Shown here piece after piece: positions 25,377 to 36,800 of a stretch of 64,000 nt of DNA. The notes under the pieces are model-generated. The model searched no databases. It had not been told where the DNA came from and saw nothing but the letters and a program-made list of their open reading frames with translations. Source of the DNA: Symsagittifera roscoffensis. Its lineage: Eukaryota; Xenacoelomorpha; Acoela; Convolutidae. The stretch is from positions 5,816,193-5,880,192 of the forward strand of contig NC_087062.1 in assembly GCF_963678635.1 (NCBI RefSeq). Reading direction: 5' to 3'. The translations under genes and the position numbers were made by a program. Positions within the stretch are counted from its first letter, which is position 1, and the number at the start of each line of letters is the position of its first letter.

Positions 25377-25530
25377 GCATGTCGCGTTGCGTCATTCTTT
25401 TTGTCGCACCGTTCCTTGGCGCACTACCTCTATCTTGGTTGCGAAAATCTAGAGGGATTTTTTCGATCGCGGAATTCTTGAAATGGGTGGGAAAGTTTGG
25501 TCGCGCCTGTTGCTCCTCGTCGATGTGAAT
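25377..25530. repeat. Diverged satellite edge, right
   Basis: After GCATGTC the sequence still follows the monomer loosely: GTCGCACC at about 25403, GTTGCGAAAATCT at 25438 and GGAAAGTTTGGTCGCG at 25489. The identity is far lower than inside the array. Confidence 0.55.
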
Positions 25531-26546
25531 TCCGCTGTGATCAAATTTTTCATGTTCATTTTTTATCATTTAGGAAAGAGGGTATATCCGAAAAGACCCC
25601 AGCTATTTTTAAGATCTATTTAGCGAATTTGGAATCCGCATCCAAAATTGAATGGATCACGAATTATGTTATGGTTTCGGGCCTATGGAAATATAAACGC
25701 ATCAATTTGTAGTACATGCCTGTACATCAGCCAAACAACGAGTGCCATTGATAATTTCTGTACAGCAAACGTTTATAATTTCTGAAAGATTCAAAACAAT
25801 TCGCCATAGAAAGATCATCAAGTGCTATATCTTCTATTTGCTCTTTAAACGAAAGTTTGCACCGTCTTCTGTTTGAGAAACTGAAAATAAAGCGTATTTT
25901 TTCCTACTCAATCTCAATTTTTATGTGAATATTCTTGAAATCAAACGCAGTGGACTCAAAACTTGATATTTGATTGTGCAGTTGATCGAAACTGAAATAT
26001 CTAGTTAAAAATTGCTAAGTATGTTGTGCTTTTTTGTTTAACTACTGGAAACTGTCTTTTAAAATATCAGATTTTCTAAGGTGTTAGATGCAATTGTTTG
26101 ATCTTGTTGTAAACAGGCAAAATAAAAAATAATGAAAGTTCTTGCTGAGCAATTGTAGTTTATGCATTTGTAGTTTGTAAAAAAACTTTAGATGAGTTTG
26201 TTTTGAATTAAAATCCTTAAGATGGGTCCGAGGCGTTACTTCAGATAGTTTTTTCTGATTGAGTCCAGCTTATATTGGTCACGCTATCTAGTTACGACCG
26301 GATATAGTCTTGCAACTTTTTATTCTACTGGCGATCTTGATCCTATACTCCTATTACTTGGTCTCATTAAATCTATCGTTACTATTGCCGGACAAAGTGT
26401 CTTGTATCGGTAAAAAGACTTTTTCCCCGTAGATAACTTTTCTTACATTGATTTTGCTATAATATAATTGATTTTGCTATAATAATGAACTCTGGCAAGA
26501 ATCCTTCCTACTTCCTACTTTTACAGAAGAAAATGCGGATGCTATT

Positions 26547-26588
26547 GCAGCCTAAGGTCAGTGGTTCGAGTCCAGCCAGGACCTTGTT
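26547..26588 (+). pseudogene. tRNA 3'-end-like relic
   Basis: GTGGTTCGAGTCCAGCC resembles a tRNA T-arm/B box and sits between GGTC and GGACC. The 5' half of a tRNA is not recognisable. Confidence 0.25.
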
Positions 26589-27054
26589 TTTTCACTATGT
26601 AAGAAAATTTGAAAAGGTATCCAGTAAGAGTTGACTAGTCGGATTTCCGTTTGTCTGCTCAAGTTTTGTCGGCTTAGGCGCCACATGAAAGATTTTGACC
26701 ATTTTTTGCAATTGGCTTTTCCCGAAAGTTACCTTCTCAAATCTGAGATTTTTTGTTCAGATTAAATAAAGGGTTGGAAAGGTCCCTGCGTAACTGACTA
26801 CGCCCAATACCTTTCTACCCAAAAATTATGGCACTCGAAAAATCTTTTTTTAACCGTTTATCAAGCTTATTTGGCTTTTCTGGAAAACTAGCAACCCAAA
26901 TCTGTAGTTTTTGCGTTCAAAACAGATTGTGTGAATTTCTTCTGCATAAGCGGCTACGTTCAAAAGTTTTTGACACAAAACTTTGACTGTTGCAACGCAA
27001 ATGTAGAGTATAGATGCATATAAAACAAGAGTATAAATCAATGCATATTAAACA

Positions 27055-27127
27055 AGCACAGTTGGCCGAGCGGCCTAGAGACAAGTCTCTCACGCCGGTC
27101 AACCGGGTTCGAGTCCCCCCATATGCA
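27055..27127 (+). pseudogene. tRNA-Leu/Ser-like pseudogene
   Basis: TTGGCCGAGCGGCCTAGAG matches the D-arm/A box of leucine and serine tRNAs. An AGAGA-CAAG-TCTCT hairpin lies where the anticodon arm should be. GGGTTCGAGTCCC supplies the T-loop/B box. The acceptor arms (GCACAGT and CATATGC) pair at only about four of seven positions and the anticodon loop is short, so this is probably a pseudogene or the head of a SINE. Confidence 0.45.
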
Positions 27128-27456
27128 GTTCTTAAAACAAGTAGACACGAGGGGCTACAGCCCCATTTGACCGTTTTTTACTGTTTTTTGGTTCTAATTC
27201 GGTTCAGCCTTGATTAAGGCTGACCGCCAAAAAGAACAATTTGTCTCAAGGACATTACCGACCGGTTCTTGTGGCTAGCTTGCGCCGATTTGTACCGAAA
27301 CAAGTTGAGAATTCAAGTTACATGATGTTATGCTTGACCAAAAATATGATGAATTATTGAGTTTCCGAGAGTTTTTGCCAATAAATACTCTTTATAATCC
27401 AAAGCATTCGACTTCATAGTTTTTTACCAACTTACGGAGATTGAGCGAGCATATCT

Positions 27457-27545
27457 TGGGATTGAATAGTCAAATTTTTCATTTAGCGACTGGTCCCTAT
27501 TTGCGATTGAATAGTCAAATTTTCATTTAGCGACTGGTCCCCTAG
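27457..27545. repeat. 47-bp direct duplication
   Basis: ATTGAATAGTCAAATTTT then CATTTAGCGACTGGTCCC occurs twice in tandem, with one T-run difference. Confidence 0.85.
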
Positions 27546-27656
27546 TTATCTTTTAACGAGACATTGAAAATTTTTAGTTAGCATAGTGTTTTTCAAACTG
27601 TTTTGTTTCATTTTTATCGACATATGTTTTTTCTATATTTGTGTTGTATCGCAAAC

Positions 27657-28173
27657 GGTGCTCCGCTTTGCCTCTGGGCAATACTGAAAATGTTATATCT
27701 CTGTGCGATCAATTTTTTGCTACGACTTTTGAACAAAAGTGGAACAGTTAAGCTTGGGTTTTTTTAGTCAAGTTTCAGCGATCGAAATAAAAAAAACTAC
27801 GCTCAAAATAATAATTGCGATCGAAACTTAGTCTAAGAATTGTAAACTATGTCAATCAAATTGTAGAAGTTTTATATAACTAGACATATGCACTACTACT
27901 AATGTATAAAAAATGGGTTTTCTAATCATTTTTAGTCAATCTTATCAATCTTATCATTTTGAAGACCATGCGAAACTATTTTATACGAATGTCGACAAGT
28001 TATTCGACAATTTTCAATACCTGCAATCTAATTGATGATCGCACTAATTGATTGGGTTTCATAGGCTTCCAATAGAGAAAAATTTTGTGAGAAATGATTT
28101 TTGAGTTTTTCTAGAAACATTAAAAAAGTTATGTGATCGGGAACAATCAGTGGTATTTACAGAGCGGAGCAAC
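27657..28173. mobile_element. Possible small TIR element
   Basis: GGTGCTCCGCTTTG at the left and CAGAGCGGAGCAAC at the right form a roughly 13-bp imperfect inverted repeat about 510 bp apart. There is no coding capacity and no target duplication was recognised. Confidence 0.2.
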
Positions 28174-29744
28174 TAGAAGCTCTGTTTAGTTTTCAATTGA
28201 ATAACGCCATGTATAGTTGTTTCTCCATTAGCCTGCAATAAATCAACTTGAACTCAATTTACTTCAGAAAATTCTGTTGAAATTGACTATTATTACTGTG
28301 ACCTGAAATGCAACCACTTCTTTGTTAAGATTAATAAGATAGCTTTTTTTAAAACATAATCAGTTGAAAAACGAGTTCTTAAGTTTTTTTAATCGTTTTT
28401 CTTAAATGAACTTCTTAGCTTGAAGGCATGATGGATGGACCATTTTGAATTTTTCTTCATCATATCAATTTTTTTCTCAACGAAATTGTGTTTGTCTTTT
28501 TTGATCATAAATGAATTTTAGCACCATTACAAACAAGCGAAAAAACATTTTAGATTTCACGCTTAAATTCATGACCATTTAAAATCTCTGTACACACAAC
28601 ACTTCTTATGTCTGTTGAAGTTAATGCAAAAGAGCCGTTATTTCAAATTCTTGTATTTTAAAAGGTTGTCACGCTTTTGATTGACAGAAATTCTATCTTT
28701 GGAAGAGCTATTTCTTCTTAAAATACCATTTCAATTCATCATGTTTACTTCCTGACTTTATTGTTTTCATTTACATTTTATTTGTTGAAAAATAAGAAAA
28801 AAATTTGAAGGACAGACATTTGTAGGAACTTCACAGGAAACAAATCCGGCTTTGTGTCTCGAATTGTTCCTGCTTTTTTGGATGCCATTTTGCCGAAACT
28901 TCGTTTTACTGTGAATCAAAAAGAGAAAAAAATTGCTGCTATTCCAGAATAGTTTTTGATATATCCTTTCATTTGGGGTATGAAAGATAACTTTTGATAG
29001 AAACTTCTGATAAATAATACTTTTGATACCATTTTTTGTTGTTCCCGTGATGTTGTCCCCGTGATTTTGTTTTTTGAACCGGGTAAGTGTTTTAATTTAT
29101 TATCATTCCCGCTTCCAACAAATTCAAAAATTGAAAGCGTTAGATTGAGCTGGTCGTTGGTACAATCTTGTTCCAACCCTAAATTTTCACAGCAATCAAC
29201 CTTATGAATGCGAACTAATATTCACAGATTTTTGGTATCAATAAAATTGCAATTCAAATGGTTATATTTGTAAAATAAGCAGAAAAATGTAGAAACGAAT
29301 TATTGTGTTCTATTTTTTTTCTTAACTGACTAACAGTTGTTTTTTTAAGAAAGCAACATTTAACTGACTCTTTGATTTGCTGAGAAAACGCTCTCCTCTT
29401 TCGGACAGGGATGTTTTCTTCTAGCATTCGACTGATTTAGTTGTCGGTTAAAATTGCACCATATTAAGAGATGTGTTTCCAGTCTGTCGTGCCATATTCG
29501 AATAAATCTAGCCTAGCACTTTATTAAAAAGCTACGCAGTTTTTTATTATACATCCGCAATGGTAGGTCGTAATTCTTTCAAGTCTTATTTCATAAAATT
29601 ATAGACTCCTTTCACTTTTGAAGTGTTTTTTAAGTTTAAGTGCATTATCGACTTAAGTTTTCCTGTTATTATCTACGCAATTTTTTGGATACTTACGCTG
29701 GAATTGGCGTAAAATATTTTAAGGTTTAATTTCTATTTTATTAT

Positions 29745-32700
29745 TTTTTTCTTATTTCTGATTTCTGGATGAAATTGAGGTGAGTGAACCTTTTATTTTA
29801 TAGTCGTTAAAAATGTGAAATATCAAATTTATCAAAACTTTGTTTCCTTGTCGCGGAATGCCGAAATTTAATTTTGGTTTTTCCTTTACCATTATCAAAA
29901 GTCAAATTATAAAAAGAAAAAATTATTTTGCCATCGACCTGCAATAATGTCAATTAAAAAATCAGTATAAAAGTTAGAAATTAAAACCTGTAACTTAGAT
30001 CAGACAAGACAGTCATGAGGTCAAGACATAGAAGTCTTTTGTGGGCCTAGATCATTAAAAGCACACATTATGAGGCTAAACTGTGCACTGGATAGGCGCA
30101 CAATTTTGTGTCTGTATGCTCCTGGATTCCACAGACAAATTTTAAAAAAAAATTCAGAATGTAAGTGGATTCCACTTACAAAATTTCAGTGGATTCCGCT
30201 TACAAATACCTGTAACAAAAATTTTGTCGGCACACCGATTTTGTTGCAAGTTCCCCAACGAGCTAATATAGGTAGTTGTTCCGGGTTCCGCAAATGTTAG
30301 CGGATTCCGCAAATGTAAGTGGATTCCGCAAATATCTGCGGATTCCGCTTAAAATTCGCGGAATCCGCAAATTGTATGCGGACTCCGTTAATTATAAGCT
30401 GAATCCGCATAAATTCGCGGAATCCACTTACAATTGCGGAATCCGCTCACAGTTTGCGGGTTCTTCTTACAGTTGCGGATTCCGCGGCAGCTTAAGTTTA
30501 CTTAAGTACATAAATTACTATTTGTTCATGGATTCCACACATTTTGTTGCGGATTCCGCAAAGTTGCCTGTTTTTGGAGCAATTTTGAGCAATACAGTGT
30601 TTAGCTATTTGTCCCAGGAGTCTTTTTTGCGGAATCCACATTCAATTCACAAAATGCACAGTTTGGCCCGGTAATGCAGTTAATTTCATGTTATTCCTTA
30701 GTTTTTTTTTTTAAAACATAGGCTTGGGATTTAAAATCCGATCCATTTACCTACCGTAATTTAAATCATCGTTTCTAAAATTTAACTGGGCGTTTCATCA
30801 GCACCGTCGATGTCTTCTGTTGGTGGCCATATTTTTTTCAATCGAATGTTAAGGATCGTGAATATTTTCACTTGCTAGCTCACACCATTGGCAGTGGGGT
30901 GGGAAACATTGGATTGAAATCCTCAAATTAGTAGTTTCAGTGTAGTTGCGGGTTCCTGGTTGTTTAGATCAACTAATTTTATTGTTTTATAACTGAAACT
31001 AATTTCACACAAGTTTTTTTCGATCAAATGAGTCTTCAAACAAACTGACGACAAAAGAGTTCACCAAATTCAACCTTACTTAGAGTTATCATAGGCAAAC
31101 TGTTTTTTGCTCACAAAGAAAATTGTTGCAATGATGCGCAGCAGTAAATCTAAACGTTTGTTTCCCGAAATTTGTTTTTAATACATCATATATGAGCTTG
31201 AAAACTGAAATGTACAGATTTGAGAATTATCAGCATAGTTGATTCAATTTACATCTTCTTTAGAAAAAGTTGCTGAAGTTAGGCGCAACATTGTTCACAG
31301 TCTGGATAAGACAAAGGAGAAAAAAATACAAATTCAGAACAAGGATAGCCAGTTAAAATGCAATCAGCACAGAATGCTTCGACCATCGTCTTTACAAAAT
31401 TTTAAAAAAATTACAAACATTTCTAATTTTTTTCTGCGAGGTGTGATAAAAAGATCTGAACAAAAAAACCAAAATTTGATTAAACCAAAGATTTCTATCA
31501 TTGTTAAAAAACTAAAAGAACGAAAACATCAATATTTTTTTCGCTTAGTGCCGATATTTAGTTTCGTTTATTTACTTTTCACCATTATCATAAATCAAAT
31601 TATAAAAAAAACTTATTTTGCCATCGACCTCTGCAAAAATGTCAATTAAAAAATCAGTATAAAAATTGGAAAATAAAATCTGTAACTTAGATCAGACAAA
31701 AATTAAAAAGGTTGAGACATAGAAGTGTTTTGCAGGCCTAGATCACCATTCTCAATATCAAAATCCGGAATTTTACTTGAACACAAAATTTTTGTCTCCA
31801 GTTTGCAGTTTAGTTCTGTTAAAAGCACAGTATAGTTCACACTGTTTATTATTCATGTTTTCTCTAACATGAACTGGGGATTTAGAAACCACTCCTTCTA
31901 CCCTCCGTTATTTTGATCAAGGTATCTATTGCTAGTTGGACTGGGAAATTCACCAGCACCGTCATTGTTTTTTTTGTTGCTGACCATTGCATTTTCAATT
32001 GATTGATAACCATAGTAAAATTCTCACTAGAGAGCACACACCCTTGGCAATGGGATTGAAAACATTGGATCGAAGTCTGTTGTTCATTAGGAAATTCCTA
32101 AATTGAATGGTTTCATCAAAGTTTTGGATTCTTGATTGCTTAGAACAACTAATTTTATTGTTTTCTAAAGTTATTATTATTCTGAAGTTGCGGAAACATT
32201 GTTGTTTTTAACTTCACAAAATTACTTATTGAACGTATGAGTCTTCAAACAATTGACCAAGAAAAGTATTCACCGAACCCAACCTCATTTGAAGTTATCA
32301 TGGGCAAACTATTCAATAGGCAAAATGTTCCAATGATTCGCTGCAGTAAATCTAAAGATCTTTTTTCCAAAATTTGTTTTTGATTTAAAACTGAAATGTA
32401 CAGATATAAAAAATATCAGCATAGTTGATACAAGTTGCATTTTTTTTGTTTTACAAATTTTGCTAAATTTAGGGGCGACATTGTTTACAGTCTGGATCAG
32501 ACGAAGGAGAAAAAAAACAAATTCAGAACAAGAACAGCCAGTAGCACGGAATGTTCCGACCATAGCCTTAAAAATATATATTTTCGTTACAAACTAGTCT
32601 AGTTTTTTCTGCGTGGTGTGGTAAAAAAAACTTGAACAAAAAAGAAAAAACTTAGACATAATCAGCAGCCAGAGTAAAATAGGCAAAACCAAAAAAAAAT

Positions 32701-35700
32701 ACTAGAAATTCAAAAAATTTCAAAATGTTTTTCAAATAATTTTTTCATGAAAGTGATTTTTTTAGGTTTTGAAATTTTAGATTTTGAATAAAATGAAGCT
32801 AATTGAACACTTTTTTTAATCATTGCGAAGAGTCTAAAAGATCAAAAACATCAAAATTAATTTTTATTTTTACTAAATGCCGAAATTTAGTTTTGCTAAC
32901 TTACCTTTACTATTATCAGAAAACAATTTTATAAAAAATAATTGACTTCTGCAAAAACGTCAATTAGAAAATCAGGACAAAAATTAGAAATTAAAACCGG
33001 TAACTTAGATCAGACAAGAGTCAAGAGGTCGAGACATAGAAGTGTTTTGCGGGCCTTGATGATCATTCTCAATATCAACATCTGGAATTTTGTTGAGCAC
33101 AAAATTTTTGTATCCAGTTTGAAGGTCAGTTCTTTTAAAAGCACAGTTTAGTTAACGCTTTTTTGTTCTCAATTTCTCTACTTTGAACTGGGGAGTTAGA
33201 ATCCGGTCATTCTACCCTCCGTTATTTTAATCCTTGTATCTGTTCTTAGTTGGACTGGGAGATTCACCAGCACCGTCGTTGTCTTCTGTTGTTGGGTATA
33301 GCGTTTTCAATTGATTGATAAGCATCGTAAAAACGTTCACTAGCTAACACACTTGATTGGTAGTGGGACGGGAAAAAATTGGATTGAAATCTGTTGTTCA
33401 ATTGGAAGCTCCTAAAATTAATGGTTTCATCGAGGTTTTGGATTCTTGATTGTTTAGATCAACTAACTTTATTATTTTCTAATGTTATGATGATTCTGAG
33501 GTTGCGGAAACCTTGTTGTTTAGATTTGCTCATTTTATCAATTTCTAACTGAAACTAATTTTGCAAAAGTATTTATTGAACAAATGAGACTTCAAAAAAA
33601 TGACCGAGAAAAGAATTCACTGAGTCCAACCTCAATCGAAGTTATCATGGGCAAACTATTCACTAGGCAAATTGTTCCAATGATGCGCTGCAGTAAATCT
33701 TCTGATTTTTTTTCCAAATTTTGTTCTTAATGCATCATATATGAGTTTTAAAACTGAAATGTACAGATATAAGAAGTATCAGCATAGTTGATTCAAGTTG
33801 CATCTTCTTGTTTAGAAACTTTTCCTAAAATTAGGGGCGACCTCGTTTGTAGTCTGGATAAGACGAAGGAGAAAAAAACAAATTCAGAACAAGAACTGCC
33901 AGTTAGTGTGCAAGTAGCACAGAAAAACCATAGTCCTTAAACAAAGGACTATGGTTCCGACCATAGTTCCGACCATAGTCCTTAAACAAAATATATTTTT
34001 ACAAACTAGTCTTGTTTTTTTTTGCGTGATGTGATAAAAAAATCTGAACGAAAAGTAAAACTTAGAAATAAACAGCAGCCATAGTAAAATAGGCAAAAAC
34101 CAAAAAAATCACAAAATTTTCAAAAACGTTTTCTAATAATTTTTTGCTGAAATTGTTTTTTTTTTTTAGCTTTTGAAGTTTTCGGTTTTGTATGAAATGA
34201 AACTAATTGAAAACTTTTTTATCATTGCTAAAAATCTAAAAGATCAAAAACAACAAAACTAGTTCTCATTTTTGCTAAATGCCGAAATTTAGTTTTGCTA
34301 ACTTACTTTTACTATTATCAGAAGTAAATTTTATAAAAAATAATTGACTTCTGCAATAACGTCAATTAGAAAATCAGGACAAAAATTAAAAATTAAAACC
34401 GGTAACTTAGATTAGACAAGAGTCAAGAGGTCGAGACATAGAAGTGTTTTGCGGGCCTTGATCATCATTTTCAATATCAACATCTGGAATTTTGTTGAGC
34501 ACAAAATTTTTGTATCCAGTTTGAAGGTCAGTTCTTTTAAAAGCACAGTTTAGTTATCGCTTTTTTGTTCTCAATTTCTCTACTTTGAACTGGGGAGTTA
34601 GAATCCAGTCATTCTACCCTCCGTTATTTTAATCCTTGTATCTGTTCTTAGTTGGACTGGGAGATTCACCAGCACCGTCGTTGTCTTCTGTTGTTGGGTA
34701 TAGCGTTTTCAAATGATTGATAAGCATCGTGAAAACGTTCACTAGCTAACACACTTGATTGGTAGTGGGACGGGAAAAAATTGGATTGAAATCTGTTGTT
34801 CAATTGGAAGCTCCTAAAATTAATGGTTTCATCGAGGTTTTGGATTCTTGATTGTTTAGATCAACTAACTTTAATATTTTCTAATGTTATTATGATTCTG
34901 AGGTTGCGGAAACCTTGTTGTTTAGATTTGCTCATTTTATCAATTTCTAACTGAAACTAATTTTGCAAAAGTATTTATTGAACAAATGAGACTTCAAAAA
35001 AATGACCGAGAAAAGAATTCACTGATTCCAACCTCAATCGAAGTTATCATGGGCAAACTATTCACTAGGCAAATTGTTCCAATGATGCGCTGCAGTAAAT
35101 CTAAAGATTTTTTTTTCAAAATTTTGTTCTTAATGCATCATATATGAGCTTTAAAACTGAAATGTACAGATATAAGAAGTATCAGCATAGTTGATTCAAG
35201 TTGCATCTTCTTAATTAGAAACTTTTGCTAAAATGAGGGGCGACCCTGTTTACAGTCTGGATAAGACGAAGGACAAAAAAACAAATTCAGAACAAGAACA
35301 GCCAGTTAGTGTGCAAGTAGCACAGAATGTTCCGACCATAGTCCTTGAAAAATATATATATTTTTACAAACTAGTCTTGTTTATTTTTGCCTGATGTGAT
35401 AAAAAAAATTCTAAACGAAAAGTAAAACTTAGACATAAACAGCAGTATCTAATAATTTTTTGCTGAAATTGTTTTTTTTTTTAGCTTTTGAAGTTTTCCG
35501 TTTTGGATGAAATGAAGCTAATTGAACACTTTTCTATCTTTGCTAAGAATCAAAAAGATCAAAAACAACAGAATTAAATTTCATTTTTGCTAAATGCCGA
35601 AATTTAAATATGTTAATTTACCTTTACCATAATCAGAAGTCAAATTTATTTAAAAAAATGAATGACTTCTACAATAACGTCAAATATAAAATCAGTACAA

Positions 35701-36800
35701 AAATGAGAAATTAAAACCGGTAACTTAGATCAGATAAGAGTCAAGAGGTCGAGACATAGAAGTGTTTTGCGGGCCTAGATCATCATTCTCAATATCAACA
35801 TCCGGAATTTTACTTGAACACAAAACTTTTGTATTCAGTTTGCAGTTCAGTTCTTTTAAAAGCACAGTATAGTTCCCATTATTTTTCATTTATAATTTCT
35901 TTAACATGAACTGATGAATTAGCATCCTTCTTCCCTCGGTTATTTTAATGAATGTATCTGTTCTGAGTTGGACTGGGAGTTTCACCAGGACCGTCGTTGT
36001 CTTTTGTTGCTGGCCATAAAGTTTTCAATTGATTGATAAGCGTCGTGAAATTTACTCACTAGCTAGCACACACCAATGGCAGTTTGAAAACATTTTGAAA
36101 ACACTGGATGGAAATCTGTTGCTCAAAAGAACGTTCCTCAAATGAAAGGTTTCAATAAGTTTGCGGATTCCTGATTGTTTAGATCACCTAATTTTATCGT
36201 TTTCTAACTGAAGCTAATATTACAAAAGTACTTTTTGATCAAATGAGACTTCAAACAAATTGCCGAGAAGAAGAGTTCATCGAATTCAACTTCATTTGAT
36301 GAAGTTATCATGGGCAAGCTGTTCACAAGGCAAATTGTTCCAATGATGCGCTGCAGTAAATCTAAACGTTTGTTTTCCAAAATTTGTTCCTAATGCATCG
36401 TATATGAGCTTGAAAACTGAAATGTTTAGATATTAGAAGTATCAGCATAGTTGATTCAAGTTGCATCTTTCTATGTAGAAAATACTGCTAAACTTAGGAG
36501 CGACATTGTTAATTGTTAGGACCGAACAAGGATAGCCGGTTGATGTGCAAGTAGCACTGCATCTTCAGACCATAGTCTTTAAAAAAAGTTTTTTTTTTCA
36601 AACCAGTCTAGTTTTTGTCTGCGTGGTGTGATCAAAAGATCTGAACAAAAAAACTAAAAATTTAGACATAATCGGCAGTCATAGTATAATAGACAAAAAC
36701 CGAAAAAATCATTAAAAATTTCAATAAATTAAAATATTTTTTGCTGAAATTGTTTTTTTTAATTTTAAAATATTTTGATTCTGGAAATGGTAAAAAAAAA
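29745..36800. repeat. 1.32-kb tandem repeat, 5 copies
   Basis: The marker GTAACTTAGATCAGAC-like, then GACATAGAAGTGTTTTG, recurs near 29990, 31680, 33000, 34400 and 35721. A second marker, CAGCACCGTCGTTGTCTTCTG-like, recurs in every copy. Copies 3 and 4 are the most alike. Copy 1 is about 370 bp longer because it carries the palindrome cluster at 30120-30640. No frame runs through the unit. The 136-codon frame at 31239-31649 lies within copies 1-2, is not preserved in the other copies, and so is not called. Confidence 0.92.
30120..30640. repeat. Cluster of GCGGA-N-TCCGC palindromes
   Basis: About 17 copies of an 11-bp palindrome with a single central base (GCGGATTCCGC or its complement GCGGAATCCGC, and variants such as GTGGATTCCAC) lie here. 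Eleven are packed between 30281 and 30485 at spacings of about 15-22 bp. Linkers are often AAATG, TTAC or AAATT. The cluster replaces part of copy 1 of the 1.32-kb array and is absent from the other four copies. Confidence 0.85.

Larger units (their letters stand above)
25531..29744. other. Intergenic, tRNA-like relics only
   Basis: No supported protein gene. It holds two tRNA-like relics (26547-26588 and 27055-27127), a 47-bp direct duplication at about 27457-27545, and a possible short TIR element at 27657-28173. The 86-codon frame at 28916-29176 (-) has no recognisable domain. Confidence 0.5.

Noticed and set aside
18988-25569. A giant repeat-protein gene of 2193 (-) or 2156 (+) codons
   Set aside because: Both strands are open, there is no promoter, signal peptide or known domain, replacement changes are not depleted by eye, and decayed monomers flank the array. 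Kept as a satellite, with the coding option listed as a finding.
31239-31649. 136-codon basic frame
   Set aside because: It lies in the 1.32-kb array and is not kept in the other units; the composition is Lys/Asn/Ile-rich as expected for AT-rich DNA.
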